Assembly: GCA_039933515.1 (NCBI GenBank)
Contig: JBDTNY010000095.1
Coordinates: 1 to 20,702, forward strand
Direction of reading: 5' to 3'
Length of the DNA stretch: 20,702 bases
Source: JAOUEA01 sp039933515
Lineage (GTDB): Bacteria > Actinomycetota > UBA4738 > HRBIN12
Position 1 is the stretch's first letter. Each line of letters opens with the position of its first letter. A program made the translations under genes and the position numbers. Of the stretch, positions 14,091 through 20,702 are shown piece after piece. The notes beneath the pieces were generated by a model. That model was given only the letters and a program-made list of their open reading frames with translations. It was not told the DNA's origin and made no database searches.

Positions 14091-16049
14091 CTACTCGTCG
14101 GCCGGAGCGGTCGCCGCCTGCTCTCTGATCTGATCAACGATCTCGGCGTTCGCGAGCGTCGTCACGTCGCCTAGGGCGTTGCCGCGGGCGACATCGCGCA
14201 ACAGCCGGCGCATGATCTTGCCCGAACGTGTCTTGGGCAGGTCGGGGGTGAAGATGATGTGGTCCGGCTTCGCGATCGGACCGATCATCTTCGAGACGTG
14301 CTCGCGGAGCTCTTGCAGCGTCGCCTCGTCGCCCTCGAGGCCGCCCTTGAGCGTCACGAACGCGACGATGCCCTCGCCCTTGAGATCGTCGGGCTTGGAG
14401 ACGACCGCCGCCTCGGCGACCTTCGGGTTGTCGACGAGCGCGCTTTCGATCTCGTAGGTGGACAGCCGATGCCCAGCCACGTTCATCACGTCGTCGATAC
14501 GGCCAAGCAGCCAGTAGTACCCGTCGGCGTCGCGACGCGCCCCGTCCCCCGCGACGTACACCTCCGGTCCGTACTTGCCGAAGTAGGTCGACACGTAGCG
14601 GTCCGGGTCGCCCCAGATCGTTCGGGAGATCGCCGGCCAGGGATGCCGGAGCACCAAGTACCCACCGCCGCCGAGCGGCGAGGAATCCCCCCGTTCATCG
14701 ACGACGTCAGCCTGGATGCCGGGGAACGGATCCGTGGCCGATCCCGGCTTCAACGGGGTGACGCCCGGCAACGGGGTGATCAAGATCGCGCCCGTCTCGG
14801 TCTGCCACCACGTGTCGACCACGGGGCAGCGCTTGCCCCCGATGTGCTCCCAGTACCACATCCACGCTTCCGGGTTTATCGGCTCCCCGACCGAGCCCAG
14901 CAACCGCAGCGACGACAGGTCGTGCTTGTCGACGTGCTCGGTTCCCCAGCGCATGAATGCTCGGATCGCGGTCGGCGCCGTATACAGGATCGTGGCCCGG
15001 TAGCGCTCGGCGATCTCCCACAGCCGGTCCTTGTCGGGCCAGTCCGGCGCACCCTCGTAGATGATGCCGGTGGTGTGGTTCGCGAGGGGCCCATAGACGA
15101 TGTACGAGTGCCCGGTCACCCACCCGATGTCGGCGGCACACCAGTAGACGTCGTCCTCGTGGATATCGAAGATCAGCCTATGTGTAGCGGCGACCTGGGT
15201 GAGGTACCCGCCGGTAGTGTGGACGATCCCCTTCGGCTTGCCGGTCGTGCCGCTCGTGTAGAGCAGGTACAACACGTCCTCCGCGTCCATGGGCTCGGGT
15301 TCGCACTCGGCGGGCTGCGCCTCGATCAGCTCGTGATACCAAAGGTCGCGACCCGGCTGGAACGGATGGTCACCGCCAGTGCGACGAACGGTGACGACAT
15401 GCTCGATCGAGGGGCATCCCGCGACGGCCTCGTCGGCGCTGGCCTTGAGCGGGACGATCTGGCCACGCCGGTAACCCCCGTCGGCCGTGATCAACACTTT
15501 CGCGTCGGCGTCGATGATGCGGTCCTTCAACGACTCGGCGCTGAACCCACCGAACACCACCGAGTGCGCCGCGCCGATCCGTGCGCAGGCGAGCATCGCG
15601 ACGGGCAGCTCGGGGATCATGCCCAGGTAGATCGCGACGCGATCTCCCTTGCCGACGCCCAGCGACCGCAGCGCGTTCGCCAACCGGCAGGTCGCTTCGT
15701 ACAGGTCGCGATAGGTGATCGTACGTCGCTCGCCGGGCTCGCCCTCCCAGTGGTACGCGACCTTGTCGCCCCCCCCGGCTTCGACATGACGGTCGAGACA
15801 GTTGTAAGAGGCGTTCAAGGTGCCGCCCGCGAACCACGTCACCCACGGCGGGGTCCAGTTCATCACCGTGTCCCAGCCCTTGAACCACGTCAGCCGCTCG
15901 GCCTGTTCCGCCCAGAACGCCTCGACGTCGGCCTCGGCGCGGTCGTAGATCGAACGATCGGAGACGAGAGCGCGCTCTGCGAAGGCGGGGGGCGGCTCGA
16001 ACACGCGATGCTCGGAGAGGAGCCCTTCGATGTGCCGTTCGTCGCTCAC
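14091..16049 (-). CDS. acs: Acetyl-CoA synthetase (AMP-forming)
   Basis: This 652-residue protein has the usual length for Acs, which activates acetate through acetyl-AMP to acetyl-CoA in the cytosol. The adenylation signature YTSGTTGKPKG is at 264-274. The VDTWWQTETG segment (411-420) carries the Trp next to Gln that limits the acyl pocket to acetate in Acs. The hinge region is GRIDDVMNVAGHRLST (516-531). The catalytic Lys611 in RSGKIMRRLLRD is the residue controlled by acetylation in this family. The start is GTG 16049 with a GGAGG ribosome binding site 7 nt upstream. A TACGAT box (complement 16080-16085) is a possible -10 without a clear -35. The PPOX gene follows in the same operon. Confidence 0.96.
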   Translation of the reverse strand: MSDERHIEGLLSEHRVFEPPPAFAERALVSDRSIYDRAEADVEAFWAEQAERLTWFKGWDTVMNWTPPWVTWFAGGTLNASYNCLDRHVEAGGGDKVAYHWEGEPGERRTITYRDLYEATCRLANALRSLGVGKGDRVAIYLGMIPELPVAMLACARIGAAHSVVFGGFSAESLKDRIIDADAKVLITADGGYRRGQIVPLKASADEAVAGCPSIEHVVTVRRTGGDHPFQPGRDLWYHELIEAQPAECEPEPMDAEDVLYLLYTSGTTGKPKGIVHTTGGYLTQVAATHRLIFDIHEDDVYWCAADIGWVTGHSYIVYGPLANHTTGIIYEGAPDWPDKDRLWEIAERYRATILYTAPTAIRAFMRWGTEHVDKHDLSSLRLLGSVGEPINPEAWMWYWEHIGGKRCPVVDTWWQTETGAILITPLPGVTPLKPGSATDPFPGIQADVVDERGDSSPLGGGGYLVLRHPWPAISRTIWGDPDRYVSTYFGKYGPEVYVAGDGARRDADGYYWLLGRIDDVMNVAGHRLSTYEIESALVDNPKVAEAAVVSKPDDLKGEGIVAFVTLKGGLEGDEATLQELREHVSKMIGPIAKPDHIIFTPDLPKTRSGKIMRRLLRDVARGNALGDVTTLANAEIVDQIREQAATAPADE

Positions 16050-16169
16050 TTCATCCTCCGTGTGTGGCGAGAGGGCTGCATCGTACGCAGGAAGCGCCCT
16101 CGACGCGACCGGACGCCGGGGCGCAGATGTGCTTGCAACCGTGCGACCACGGGGCCACCATCGGGCGTG

Positions 16170-16189
16170 AGCCGCCCACCGAGGCGGCT
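16170..16189 (+). other. 7-bp hairpin in the acs / DUF5679 intergenic region
   Basis: AGCCGCC (16170-16176) and GGCGGCT (16183-16189) form a perfect stem around a CACCGA loop, 43 nt before the DUF5679 start. The surrounding 182-nt divergent gap (16050-16231) otherwise shows only weak promoter-like boxes. The hairpin may be a leader structure or chance in GC-rich DNA. Confidence 0.3.
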
Positions 16190-16231
16190 TCGAGGTTGAT
16201 GGGCCTCGCAGGAAGGGGAAGGAGAGCAGGG

Positions 16232-16414
16232 ATGGCCGAGACCGCGTACTGCATGAAGTGCCGTGAGAAGCGTGACTTCGAGGGACAGGTCGTGACGATG
16301 AAGAACGGGCGGCCCGCCTCGCAGGGCACCTGCCCCGTGTGCGGGACCAAGATCCAGCGCATCTTGGGCGGAGATGAGGCGAAGTCCCGCGGGTGGTCCC
16401 CGCCCGCCTCCTAG
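16232..16414 (+). CDS. DUF5679 zinc-ribbon protein
   Basis: This 60-residue protein starts at ATG 16232 behind a strongly purine-rich leader (GGAAGGGGAAGGAGAGCAGGG). Two CxxC pairs, YCMKCREKR (residues 6-14) and CPVCGTK (about 34-40), flank a VTMKNGRPASQGT core. This is the DUF5679 pattern, expected to bind one zinc ion. Such proteins also occur as a C-terminal module of larger nucleic-acid enzymes; here it stands alone. The function is unknown. Its TAG stop shares CTAG (16411-16414) with the stop of the convergent Rrf2 gene. The longer frame upstream is not used because it lacks a ribosome binding site and has shadow composition. Confidence 0.88.
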   Translation: MAETAYCMKCREKRDFEGQVVTMKNGRPASQGTCPVCGTKIQRILGGDEAKSRGWSPPAS

Positions 16415-16884
16415 TTCAGGCGCGACAACAGCTGTTCCGGAGCGATGAACGTCGGCCCCGGGGTACTCGATGGGTGGCGGGCCGCGAGGTCCGCCACCGT
16501 CGTCTGACGGAACACCGCCTGGGCGGCCTGAGCAACGTCTGCCCAGAACCCTTGCAGCCCACAACGTGAATCCTGGAAGCAGGTGTGGTCGGAGGGCTCG
16601 AGGCAAAACATCGGGAAGATCTGTCCTTCGATCGCGTCAGCGATGTCGGCCATCGTGATGTCCTCAGGCGGGCGGGCCAGCCGGCAGCCGCCACCGGCGC
16701 CGCGGAAACTCTCCACCAGCCCCGCCTTGGACAGGGCTCCGAGCTGCTGCTCGAGGAACCGGACAGGGATCTGCTGACGTTCGGCGATCTGGCGCGCAGG
16801 CACGAGAACCCCTTCTTCCCGGTGCTGCGCGAGCTCGATCATCGCGCGCATCGCGTACTCGAGCTTCTGAGAGATCTTCAGCAC
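16411..16884 (-). CDS. Rrf2-family transcriptional regulator, probable Fe-S sensor
   Basis: This 157-residue protein begins KISQKLEYAMRAM and has the winged helix-turn-helix of the Rrf2 family (IPVRFLEQQLGALSKAGLV at about 39-57, wing FRGAGGGCRL at 60-69). Cys94, Cys102 and Cys108 form C-X7-C-X5-C, in the loop where IscR, NsrR and RsrR bind an iron-sulfur cluster, so it probably senses iron-sulfur status, NO or redox state. Cys67 is in the wing. The start is GTG 16884, chosen because AGGAGG lies 5 nt upstream; the frame stays open to 17130 but the extension has no support. The promoter at 16904-16932 carries a palindrome that could be its own operator. No isc/suf genes are nearby. Confidence 0.9.
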   Translation of the reverse strand: MLKISQKLEYAMRAMIELAQHREEGVLVPARQIAERQQIPVRFLEQQLGALSKAGLVESFRGAGGGCRLARPPEDITMADIADAIEGQIFPMFCLEPSDHTCFQDSRCGLQGFWADVAQAAQAVFRQTTVADLAARHPSSTPGPTFIAPEQLLSRLN

Positions 16885-16903
16885 GGGCGCCTCCTGTTCA
16901 GCC

Positions 16904-16932
16904 AGCGTAGGTGGGGGTTCGAACACCGTCAA
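16904..16932 (-). promoter_or_regulatory. Sigma70-type promoter of the Rrf2 regulator gene
   Basis: On the minus strand TTGACG (complement of 16927-16932) and TACGCT (complement of 16904-16909) are exactly 17 bp apart. Transcription should start near 16897, giving a leader of about 13 nt that just contains the AGGAGG (complement of 16890-16895). Confidence 0.75.
16917..16924. promoter_or_regulatory. Palindrome in promoter spacer, candidate Rrf2 operator
   Basis: GTTCGAAC is a perfect 8-bp palindrome, with partial extension on both sides, lying between the -35 and -10 boxes of the Rrf2 gene. A dimeric repressor bound here would block RNA polymerase. Autoregulation is usual for this family, but the site is inferred from position only. 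Confidence 0.4.
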
Positions 16933-17016
16933 CGCACGGCTCCCGGTGCGGCCGCGTCGAGCATCCCTGGTTCCAGGTATGGGCTGGAGCGCGGCTCCTG
17001 CCGACAACCTCTGTAG

Positions 17017-17034
17017 GGGGAACGGGGGTTCCCC
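17017..17034 (+). promoter_or_regulatory. Hairpin just upstream of the response-regulator ribosome binding site
   Basis: GGGGAAC (17017-17023), a GGGG loop and GTTCCCC (17028-17034) form a perfect 7-bp stem ending 3 nt before the AGGAGG at 17038-17043. In the mRNA it could influence ribosome access; on DNA it could be an operator. Nothing in the sequence decides between these. Confidence 0.4.
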
Positions 17035-17052
17035 ATCAGGAGGACAGAGAAC

Positions 17053-17472
17053 GTGCCGCGCGTGCTGGTGATCGACGATGAGCCCGACGTGCTCATGCTG
17101 TGCCGCGTGAACCTGCGTCACGAAGGGCACGAGGTGCTCGAGGCGCTCGACGGCGAAACGGGGGTGGCCCTCGCCGTCGAGAACCCTCCAGACGCCGTGG
17201 TGCTCGATCTCTTGCTGCCGGCGATGGACGGGTTCGAAGTGCTCACCCGGCTCAGGGGCACCGAGATGACCACCGACGTACCGATCGTGGTCTTGACGGC
17301 CAAGGCACAGATCGAGGACCAGCGCCTCGCGTTCGAGTCGGGCGCCGACGTCTTCCTCTCGAAGCCGTTCGTCCCCGAGGAGCTCGCTCAGATCGTCGGC
17401 GCACTCCTCACGTCGGGACCCGCGGAACGATCCGAGTGGCGCGCGGCAGCGCTGAGAGCGCTCGCCGAGTAG
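17053..17472 (+). CDS. Single-domain response regulator (CheY-like receiver)
   Basis: This 139-residue protein is one receiver domain without an output domain. All active-site residues are present: Asp8 and Asp9 in VIDDEP, the phospho-acceptor Asp52 in VLDLLLPAMDG, Thr82 in LTAK and Lys104 in SKPF. After residue 118 only a short Ala/Glu/Arg-rich tail follows. It must therefore act through protein contacts or as a phosphorelay intermediate. The start is GTG 17053, with AGGAGG 9 nt upstream. It is divergent from the Rrf2 gene across a 168-nt gap. No kinase is directly adjacent, but a soluble histidine kinase lies 1 kb further on the same strand and is the obvious candidate partner. Confidence 0.93.
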   Translation: MPRVLVIDDEPDVLMLCRVNLRHEGHEVLEALDGETGVALAVENPPDAVVLDLLLPAMDGFEVLTRLRGTEMTTDVPIVVLTAKAQIEDQRLAFESGADVFLSKPFVPEELAQIVGALLTSGPAERSEWRAAALRALAE

Positions 17473-17485
17473 ACGCTTCGTGTGA

Positions 17486-18022
17486 TCAGCCGATCGTGGC
17501 TGCGTAGTCGTCGCCGACCACCACGACGACCTGCGTCGACTTCTTCACCAGGTCGTCGATCGTCGGGTCCAGTTCCTGCACGTCGGCGCCCTTGAACGAC
17601 TTCTTCGCCAGGAACGTGGCATTGGACTCGTTCTGGGCCGATGCCGTTCCACCGCGGAAGTACACGATCGTCCTCGTCACCGGCTTCGAAGGCGCGTCGA
17701 GCGCGCCGGCGTTGATCGTGTACCCCTTCGTCTCGAGGAGCGTCTGCGCGGTCCCGCCGAGTCCGGTGACGGTGGTGCCGTTGAAGACCTGGATCAGCAC
17801 CCCGTCGACCTGGGGCTCGGGTGTCTGAGGAGTTGTCGGACCGGTCGACCCGGTCGGGGACCCGCTCGGTGTTTGCGAAGCCACCGAACTGCTGCTCGGT
17901 GTACTGCCGGGCTCGAGCGCGCTGAACGAATCGGCGAACCCGTTCGCGAGCACGGCGGCACCGACGACGAGCAACGCGACGATCACGACGATCCTGCCGG
18001 TTCCCAGGTTCACGGCGCCCAT
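17486..18022 (-). CDS. LytR C-terminal domain protein (VirR-like, Rv0431 family)
   Basis: This 178-residue protein has a short cytosolic N-terminus, one membrane helix (IVVIVALLVVGAAVLANGF, residues 11-29), a Ser/Thr/Pro/Gly-rich extracytoplasmic linker (about 36-72) and a LytR_C domain (about 73-165) starting VLIQVFNGTTVTGLGG. It lacks the LytR-CpsA-Psr catalytic domain. The start ATG at 18022 follows a GGGGTAGG stretch. It is 33 nt downstream of the DUF3263 gene on the same strand. The same pair is Rv0430-Rv0431 in Mycobacterium tuberculosis, where Rv0431 (VirR) affects membrane vesicle formation and cell-envelope integrity. A wall-associated scaffold role here is inferred from that. Confidence 0.88.
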   Translation of the reverse strand: MGAVNLGTGRIVVIVALLVVGAAVLANGFADSFSALEPGSTPSSSSVASQTPSGSPTGSTGPTTPQTPEPQVDGVLIQVFNGTTVTGLGGTAQTLLETKGYTINAGALDAPSKPVTRTIVYFRGGTASAQNESNATFLAKKSFKGADVQELDPTIDDLVKKSTQVVVVVGDDYAATIG

Positions 18023-18055
18023 CCTACCCCAGGGCTCGGCGCCTGCCCGGCCGCG

Positions 18056-18337
18056 TTACAGGGGGACGCCGAGCTGACCCGCGACCCGTTTTCGCCGTCG
18101 CGCTTCCCGCACGCGACGAAGCCTGCGGACGAGCATCGGGTCATAGGTGAGCGCCGCCGGCGTGTCGATCAAACGATTCAGGAGCTGGTGATACCGAGCC
18201 GCCGAGAATCCGAAGCGCTCGCGGATCGCCCGCTCTTTCGCCACGCGAAGCTTCCAACCCTCGCGTTCGAAGTCGAGGATCTCCCGAGCCCGGTCGTCGA
18301 GCTCGGATGCAGAGGGTGCCGCGTCGGGGATGGCCAC
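18056..18337 (-). CDS. DUF3263 protein (Rv0430-like)
   Basis: This 93-residue protein matches the DUF3263 family of actinobacteria: LDDRAREILDFEREGWKLR (residues 13-31), KERAIRERFGFSAARYHQLL (34-53) and a basic C-terminal helix with RRLRRVREARRRKR (71-84). The middle reads like a helix-turn-helix and the tail is strongly basic, so DNA binding is plausible but unproven. The start is GTG 18337; no ribosome binding site is present, but a promoter at 18345-18372 places the transcription start at this codon. The frame is open further upstream to 18619, but that part overlaps the kinase gene and is not supported. It forms an operon with the LytR_C gene. Confidence 0.85.
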   Translation of the reverse strand: MAIPDAAPSASELDDRAREILDFEREGWKLRVAKERAIRERFGFSAARYHQLLNRLIDTPAALTYDPMLVRRLRRVREARRRKRVAGQLGVPL

Positions 18338-18344
18338 GTCGCCA

Positions 18345-18372
18345 AGGCTACCCAGGCGCACCGACGGTTCAA
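18345..18372 (-). promoter_or_regulatory. Promoter for leaderless DUF3263 transcript
   Basis: On the minus strand TTGAAC (complement of 18367-18372) and TAGCCT (complement of 18345-18350) are 16 bp apart. The -10 box ends 7 nt before the GTG at 18337, so transcription should begin on or next to the start codon. There is no Shine-Dalgarno sequence. Confidence 0.6.
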
Positions 18373-18479
18373 GCACCTTCGGCCTTACGTCGATGCAGAA
18401 GCGAGGGCAGCGGGAGAGTGAGAGCATCGGAAGCGAGCGGCGATCGCGCGAGAGAGCGAGCGTGTCCGAAGGTGAGCAC

Positions 18480-20651
18480 ATGACAGGCGATCTCGGCGCA
18501 GAGCGTTTCCGGTCGGTGGCGCAGCTCGACATGTTGCACAGCCTTGCGGCCAAACTGAACACGCTGAACGACGTCGCCGCGATCGGCGGCGCCATCACCG
18601 CCGAGCTCAGGACGATCATCGACTACCACAACTGCCGGGTGTACCGGATCCAACCCGACGGCGAGACCCTGATGCCGATCGCATTCCGCGGTGAGCTCCT
18701 CCGCGACTACGAAACGGAAACGCTCGAGGAGCTGGTCACGCAGGTCGGCTCGGGGATGACAGGCCACGTCGCCGCAACCGGCGAGTCGCTCCTGACGCCG
18801 AACGCCCAGGAAGTGGGGTTCGCGATCCAGATCGAGGGCACCGAGGACATCGTCGAGTCCATGCTGCTCGTGCCGATGAAGCTCGGGGACCAAGTCACCG
18901 GCGTGATCGTGCTCTCGAGCCTGGGCTACGGCAAGTTCGATGAGGAAGACCAGCGTCTTTTGGAGGTCCTGGCTTCCCACGCGGCGATCGCCCTCGAGAA
19001 CGCGACCCTGTTGCAGGCCGAACGACGGGCGGCCGAAACTTCGGGCGCGCTCCTTCGCCTCTCCCAGGCGCTCACAAAGATGCGTGCGATCGGCGACATC
19101 CTGCAGGAGGCGCTCGAGACGATCCCTGCACTCGCCCCGTGCGCGGTCGCGGGCGCCTACATGCTGGACCCCTCAACGGGCGCGTTCCGTCTCGCCCGGC
19201 TCCACGAGGTCGTGCCGGGGACCGCCCGAGCCAGAGCCGAGATCGCCGACGTGCCGAGCGAGGTCGTCGACGCGCTCGCCACGGGGGATTCGGGGCCGTT
19301 CGTGGTTTCTCATGACGTGGCGGCCAGTACCTTGCCACCCGAGCTCCTGTTTTCCCGAGAGGCGCGTGAGATCCTGATCGCCCCTCTCCGATGGGAGCCC
19401 GACGGGTCCGGGGCGCTGGCGTTCGTCGCTCCCGACGGCGAACACCTGTACGGCCCCGACGATCTCCGAATGGCCCAGGGACTCGCCGATATCACCTCGC
19501 TCGCGTTGGGCAATGCCCGGCGGCTCTCAGAGCTCGAGCGGTTCCACGAGCTCGTCGAGAGCCTCGACGCGGTGTTCTGGGAAGCCGACGCCTCGACCCT
19601 TGCCTTCACGTTCCTGGGGGGCAAGGCCGAGGAGCTCCTGGGGCCGGCGGCACTCGCCTGGCCCGGCCAGGGACGAGCCTGGGGCTCGCACATCGTCGCC
19701 GACGACCGGGGGGAGGCCGTGGCCGCGATGGGCGTCGTCGCCGCATCGAGGGAAGACCCCTCCCTCGAGTATCGGCTGGACACCTCGGCCGACCGAGTCG
19801 TGTGGATCCGAGACCTAGTACACGTGGTGGCGGGCGCGCAAGGCGCGCGCCAGCTCCGTGGCCTCATGGTCGATGTGACGCAGCGCAAGCAGGCTGAAGA
19901 GGCGCTGCGCGACAGCGAGCGCCAATATTCTGAGGCGTTCAAGCGCGAGCGTGAGGCCGCCCAGCGCCTCCGGGCGCTCGATGAGATGAAGAACACGTTC
20001 CTCGAGGCCGTGTCGCACGACCTCCGCACGCCCCTGACGTCGATCCTCGGCTCCGCGCTCACCCTGGAGCGAACCAGGATGGAGCTCCCCCGGGACGAAG
20101 CGGTCGACCTGGTCCACCGGATCGCCGCAAACGCCCGCAAGCTCGAGCGGCTCCTGTCCGACCTCCTCGACCTCGACCGCCTCCAGCGGGGGATCGTCTC
20201 GCCCCAACGCCGTCCCACCGATCTCGAGACCCTCGTGCGCCGCACGGTCGAAGAGACCGAGAACCCCAGCGGCCATCAGATCGCGATCGCGGTGGAACCC
20301 GCCACCGTGTCCGTCGATGCGGCGAAGGTCGAGCGGATCTTGGAGAACCTCGTGTCGAACGCGATCCGTCACACACCGCCGGAGACCCGGATCTGGGTGC
20401 GGGCGAATGCCCAGGACGGCGGCATGCTGCTCGTGGTCGAGGACGAGGGGCCCGGCGTGCCGGCCGATCTGCACGATGCGATCTTCGAGCCCTTCCGGCA
20501 GGCGCCCGGATCCGAATCGGTCCATTCCCCAGGTGTGGGTGTGGGCTTGTCGCTCGTCCTCAGGTTCGCCGAGTTGCACGGTGGGCGCGCCTGGGTCGAG
20601 GATCGCGACGGCGGCGGCGCGATCTTCACGGTCTTCCTGCCGGCGGGATGA
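18480..20651 (+). CDS. Soluble GAF-GAF-PAS sensor histidine kinase
   Basis: This 723-residue kinase has no membrane segment, so it senses a cytosolic signal. In order: a GAF domain (about 20-170), a second, more divergent GAF-like domain (about 185-345), a PAS-like domain (about 352-465, ending MVDVTQRKQAEEAL), a short coiled coil, the HisKA dimerisation helix with the phospho-acceptor His513 in SHDLRTPL, and an HATPase_c domain (about 605-720). The latter has the N box ENLVSNAIRHTPP (from Glu622), G1 box VVEDEGPGVP and G2 box GVGVGLSLVLRF. The start is ATG 18480, with AAGGTGAG upstream; GTG 18462 is an alternative. Ligand is unknown. No receiver domain is attached; the single-domain receiver encoded at 17053-17472 is a likely partner. 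Confidence 0.93.
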   Translation: MTGDLGAERFRSVAQLDMLHSLAAKLNTLNDVAAIGGAITAELRTIIDYHNCRVYRIQPDGETLMPIAFRGELLRDYETETLEELVTQVGSGMTGHVAATGESLLTPNAQEVGFAIQIEGTEDIVESMLLVPMKLGDQVTGVIVLSSLGYGKFDEEDQRLLEVLASHAAIALENATLLQAERRAAETSGALLRLSQALTKMRAIGDILQEALETIPALAPCAVAGAYMLDPSTGAFRLARLHEVVPGTARARAEIADVPSEVVDALATGDSGPFVVSHDVAASTLPPELLFSREAREILIAPLRWEPDGSGALAFVAPDGEHLYGPDDLRMAQGLADITSLALGNARRLSELERFHELVESLDAVFWEADASTLAFTFLGGKAEELLGPAALAWPGQGRAWGSHIVADDRGEAVAAMGVVAASREDPSLEYRLDTSADRVVWIRDLVHVVAGAQGARQLRGLMVDVTQRKQAEEALRDSERQYSEAFKREREAAQRLRALDEMKNTFLEAVSHDLRTPLTSILGSALTLERTRMELPRDEAVDLVHRIAANARKLERLLSDLLDLDRLQRGIVSPQRRPTDLETLVRRTVEETENPSGHQIAIAVEPATVSVDAAKVERILENLVSNAIRHTPPETRIWVRANAQDGGMLLVVEDEGPGVPADLHDAIFEPFRQAPGSESVHSPGVGVGLSLVLRFAELHGGRAWVEDRDGGGAIFTVFLPAG

Positions 20652-20660
20652 GGACGTGAA

Positions 20661-20697
20661 GGACCGGGCGACGGGGGGTACGGCCGTCGCCCGGTCC
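20661..20697 (+). terminator. Strong hairpin terminator after the histidine kinase
   Basis: A perfect 14-bp stem, GGACCGGGCGACGG (20661-20674) and CCGTCGCCCGGTCC (20684-20697), with a 9-nt loop starts 10 nt after the kinase stop codon. Only five bases follow before the window ends, so a U-tract cannot be judged. Confidence 0.85.
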
Positions 20698-20702
20698 CGT
20701 GC

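Noticed and set aside
16071..16101. GAGGGC / GCCCTC inverted repeat upstream of acs
   Set aside because: It has only a 6-bp stem with a 19-nt loop, which is expected by chance in DNA this rich in GC.
14259..16199. 646-codon open frame on the plus strand across acs
   Set aside because: It is antisense to acs, rich in Arg/Val/Asp, and has no recognisable motif. It is a shadow of high GC at third codon positions.
16885..17130. N-terminal extension of the Rrf2 regulator to 17130
   Set aside because: A strong AGGAGG sits just before GTG 16884, a near-consensus promoter lies within the extension, and the family begins at this KISQKLEYA motif.
18338..18479. Search for a promoter of the histidine kinase in the divergent gap
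   Set aside because: Boxes such as CTTACG near 18383 lack a matching -35; nothing was convincing beyond the DUF3263 promoter on the other strand.
1..20702. tRNA or rRNA genes, CRISPR array, insertion sequence, prophage or toxin-antitoxin module
   Set aside because: No cloverleaf-like segments, regularly spaced repeats, transposase motifs or terminal inverted repeats were seen by eye, and composition is uniform.

Overview
The window is about 20.7 kb of very GC-rich DNA, densely coding, with frequent GTG starts. It looks chromosomal and actinobacterial. The markers are a DUF3263 protein next to a LytR_C (VirR-like) protein, a groEL without an adjacent groES but under a CIRCE operator, a DUF5679 zinc-ribbon protein, a probable F420-dependent PPOX-fold oxidoreductase, and at least two genes whose promoters place the transcription start on the start codon (leaderless mRNA). 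An S-layer-homology plus NlpC/P60 wall hydrolase suggests a less-studied actinobacterial lineage rather than a classical streptomycete or mycobacterium. That placement is inference from gene content. I see no insertion sequence, phage, CRISPR, tRNA or rRNA.

Region 1 (1-4885, minus strand): an apparent operon of an M20 metallo-deacylase/peptidase, an ATP-grasp ligase with an N-terminal membrane anchor, a C45-type Ntn-hydrolase/acyltransferase and a four-helix membrane protein, possibly continuing into a gene cut by the window edge (YjbQ-like N-terminus). Amide hydrolase, amide ligase and acyltransferase enzymes together suggest metabolism of an unidentified acylated amino acid or peptide. This is the best candidate here for an undescribed pathway.

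Region 2 (4939-7553): a leaderless conserved actinobacterial protein of unknown function, a small convergent partner, a secreted SLH-NlpC/P60 endopeptidase and a hotdog-fold thioesterase.

Region 3 (7609-11697): an MFS transporter fused to a cyclic-nucleotide-binding domain, then groEL with a TACAAT -10 box and a CIRCE element over the predicted transcription start, then a small membrane protein.

Region 4 (11877-16049): an S9 prolyl-oligopeptidase-type peptidase converging on an acs operon (acetyl-CoA synthetase followed 4 nt later by the PPOX protein).

Region 5 (16232-20697): a DUF5679 zinc ribbon; an Rrf2-family, probably Fe-S-sensing, regulator divergent from a single-domain response regulator; the DUF3263/LytR_C pair; and a soluble GAF-GAF-PAS histidine kinase ending in a 14-bp terminator hairpin. 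The kinase and the receiver protein are plausible partners.

A recurring layout feature is that four of the five convergent gene pairs overlap by 4 bp at their stop codons or abut exactly, leaving no intergenic terminator.
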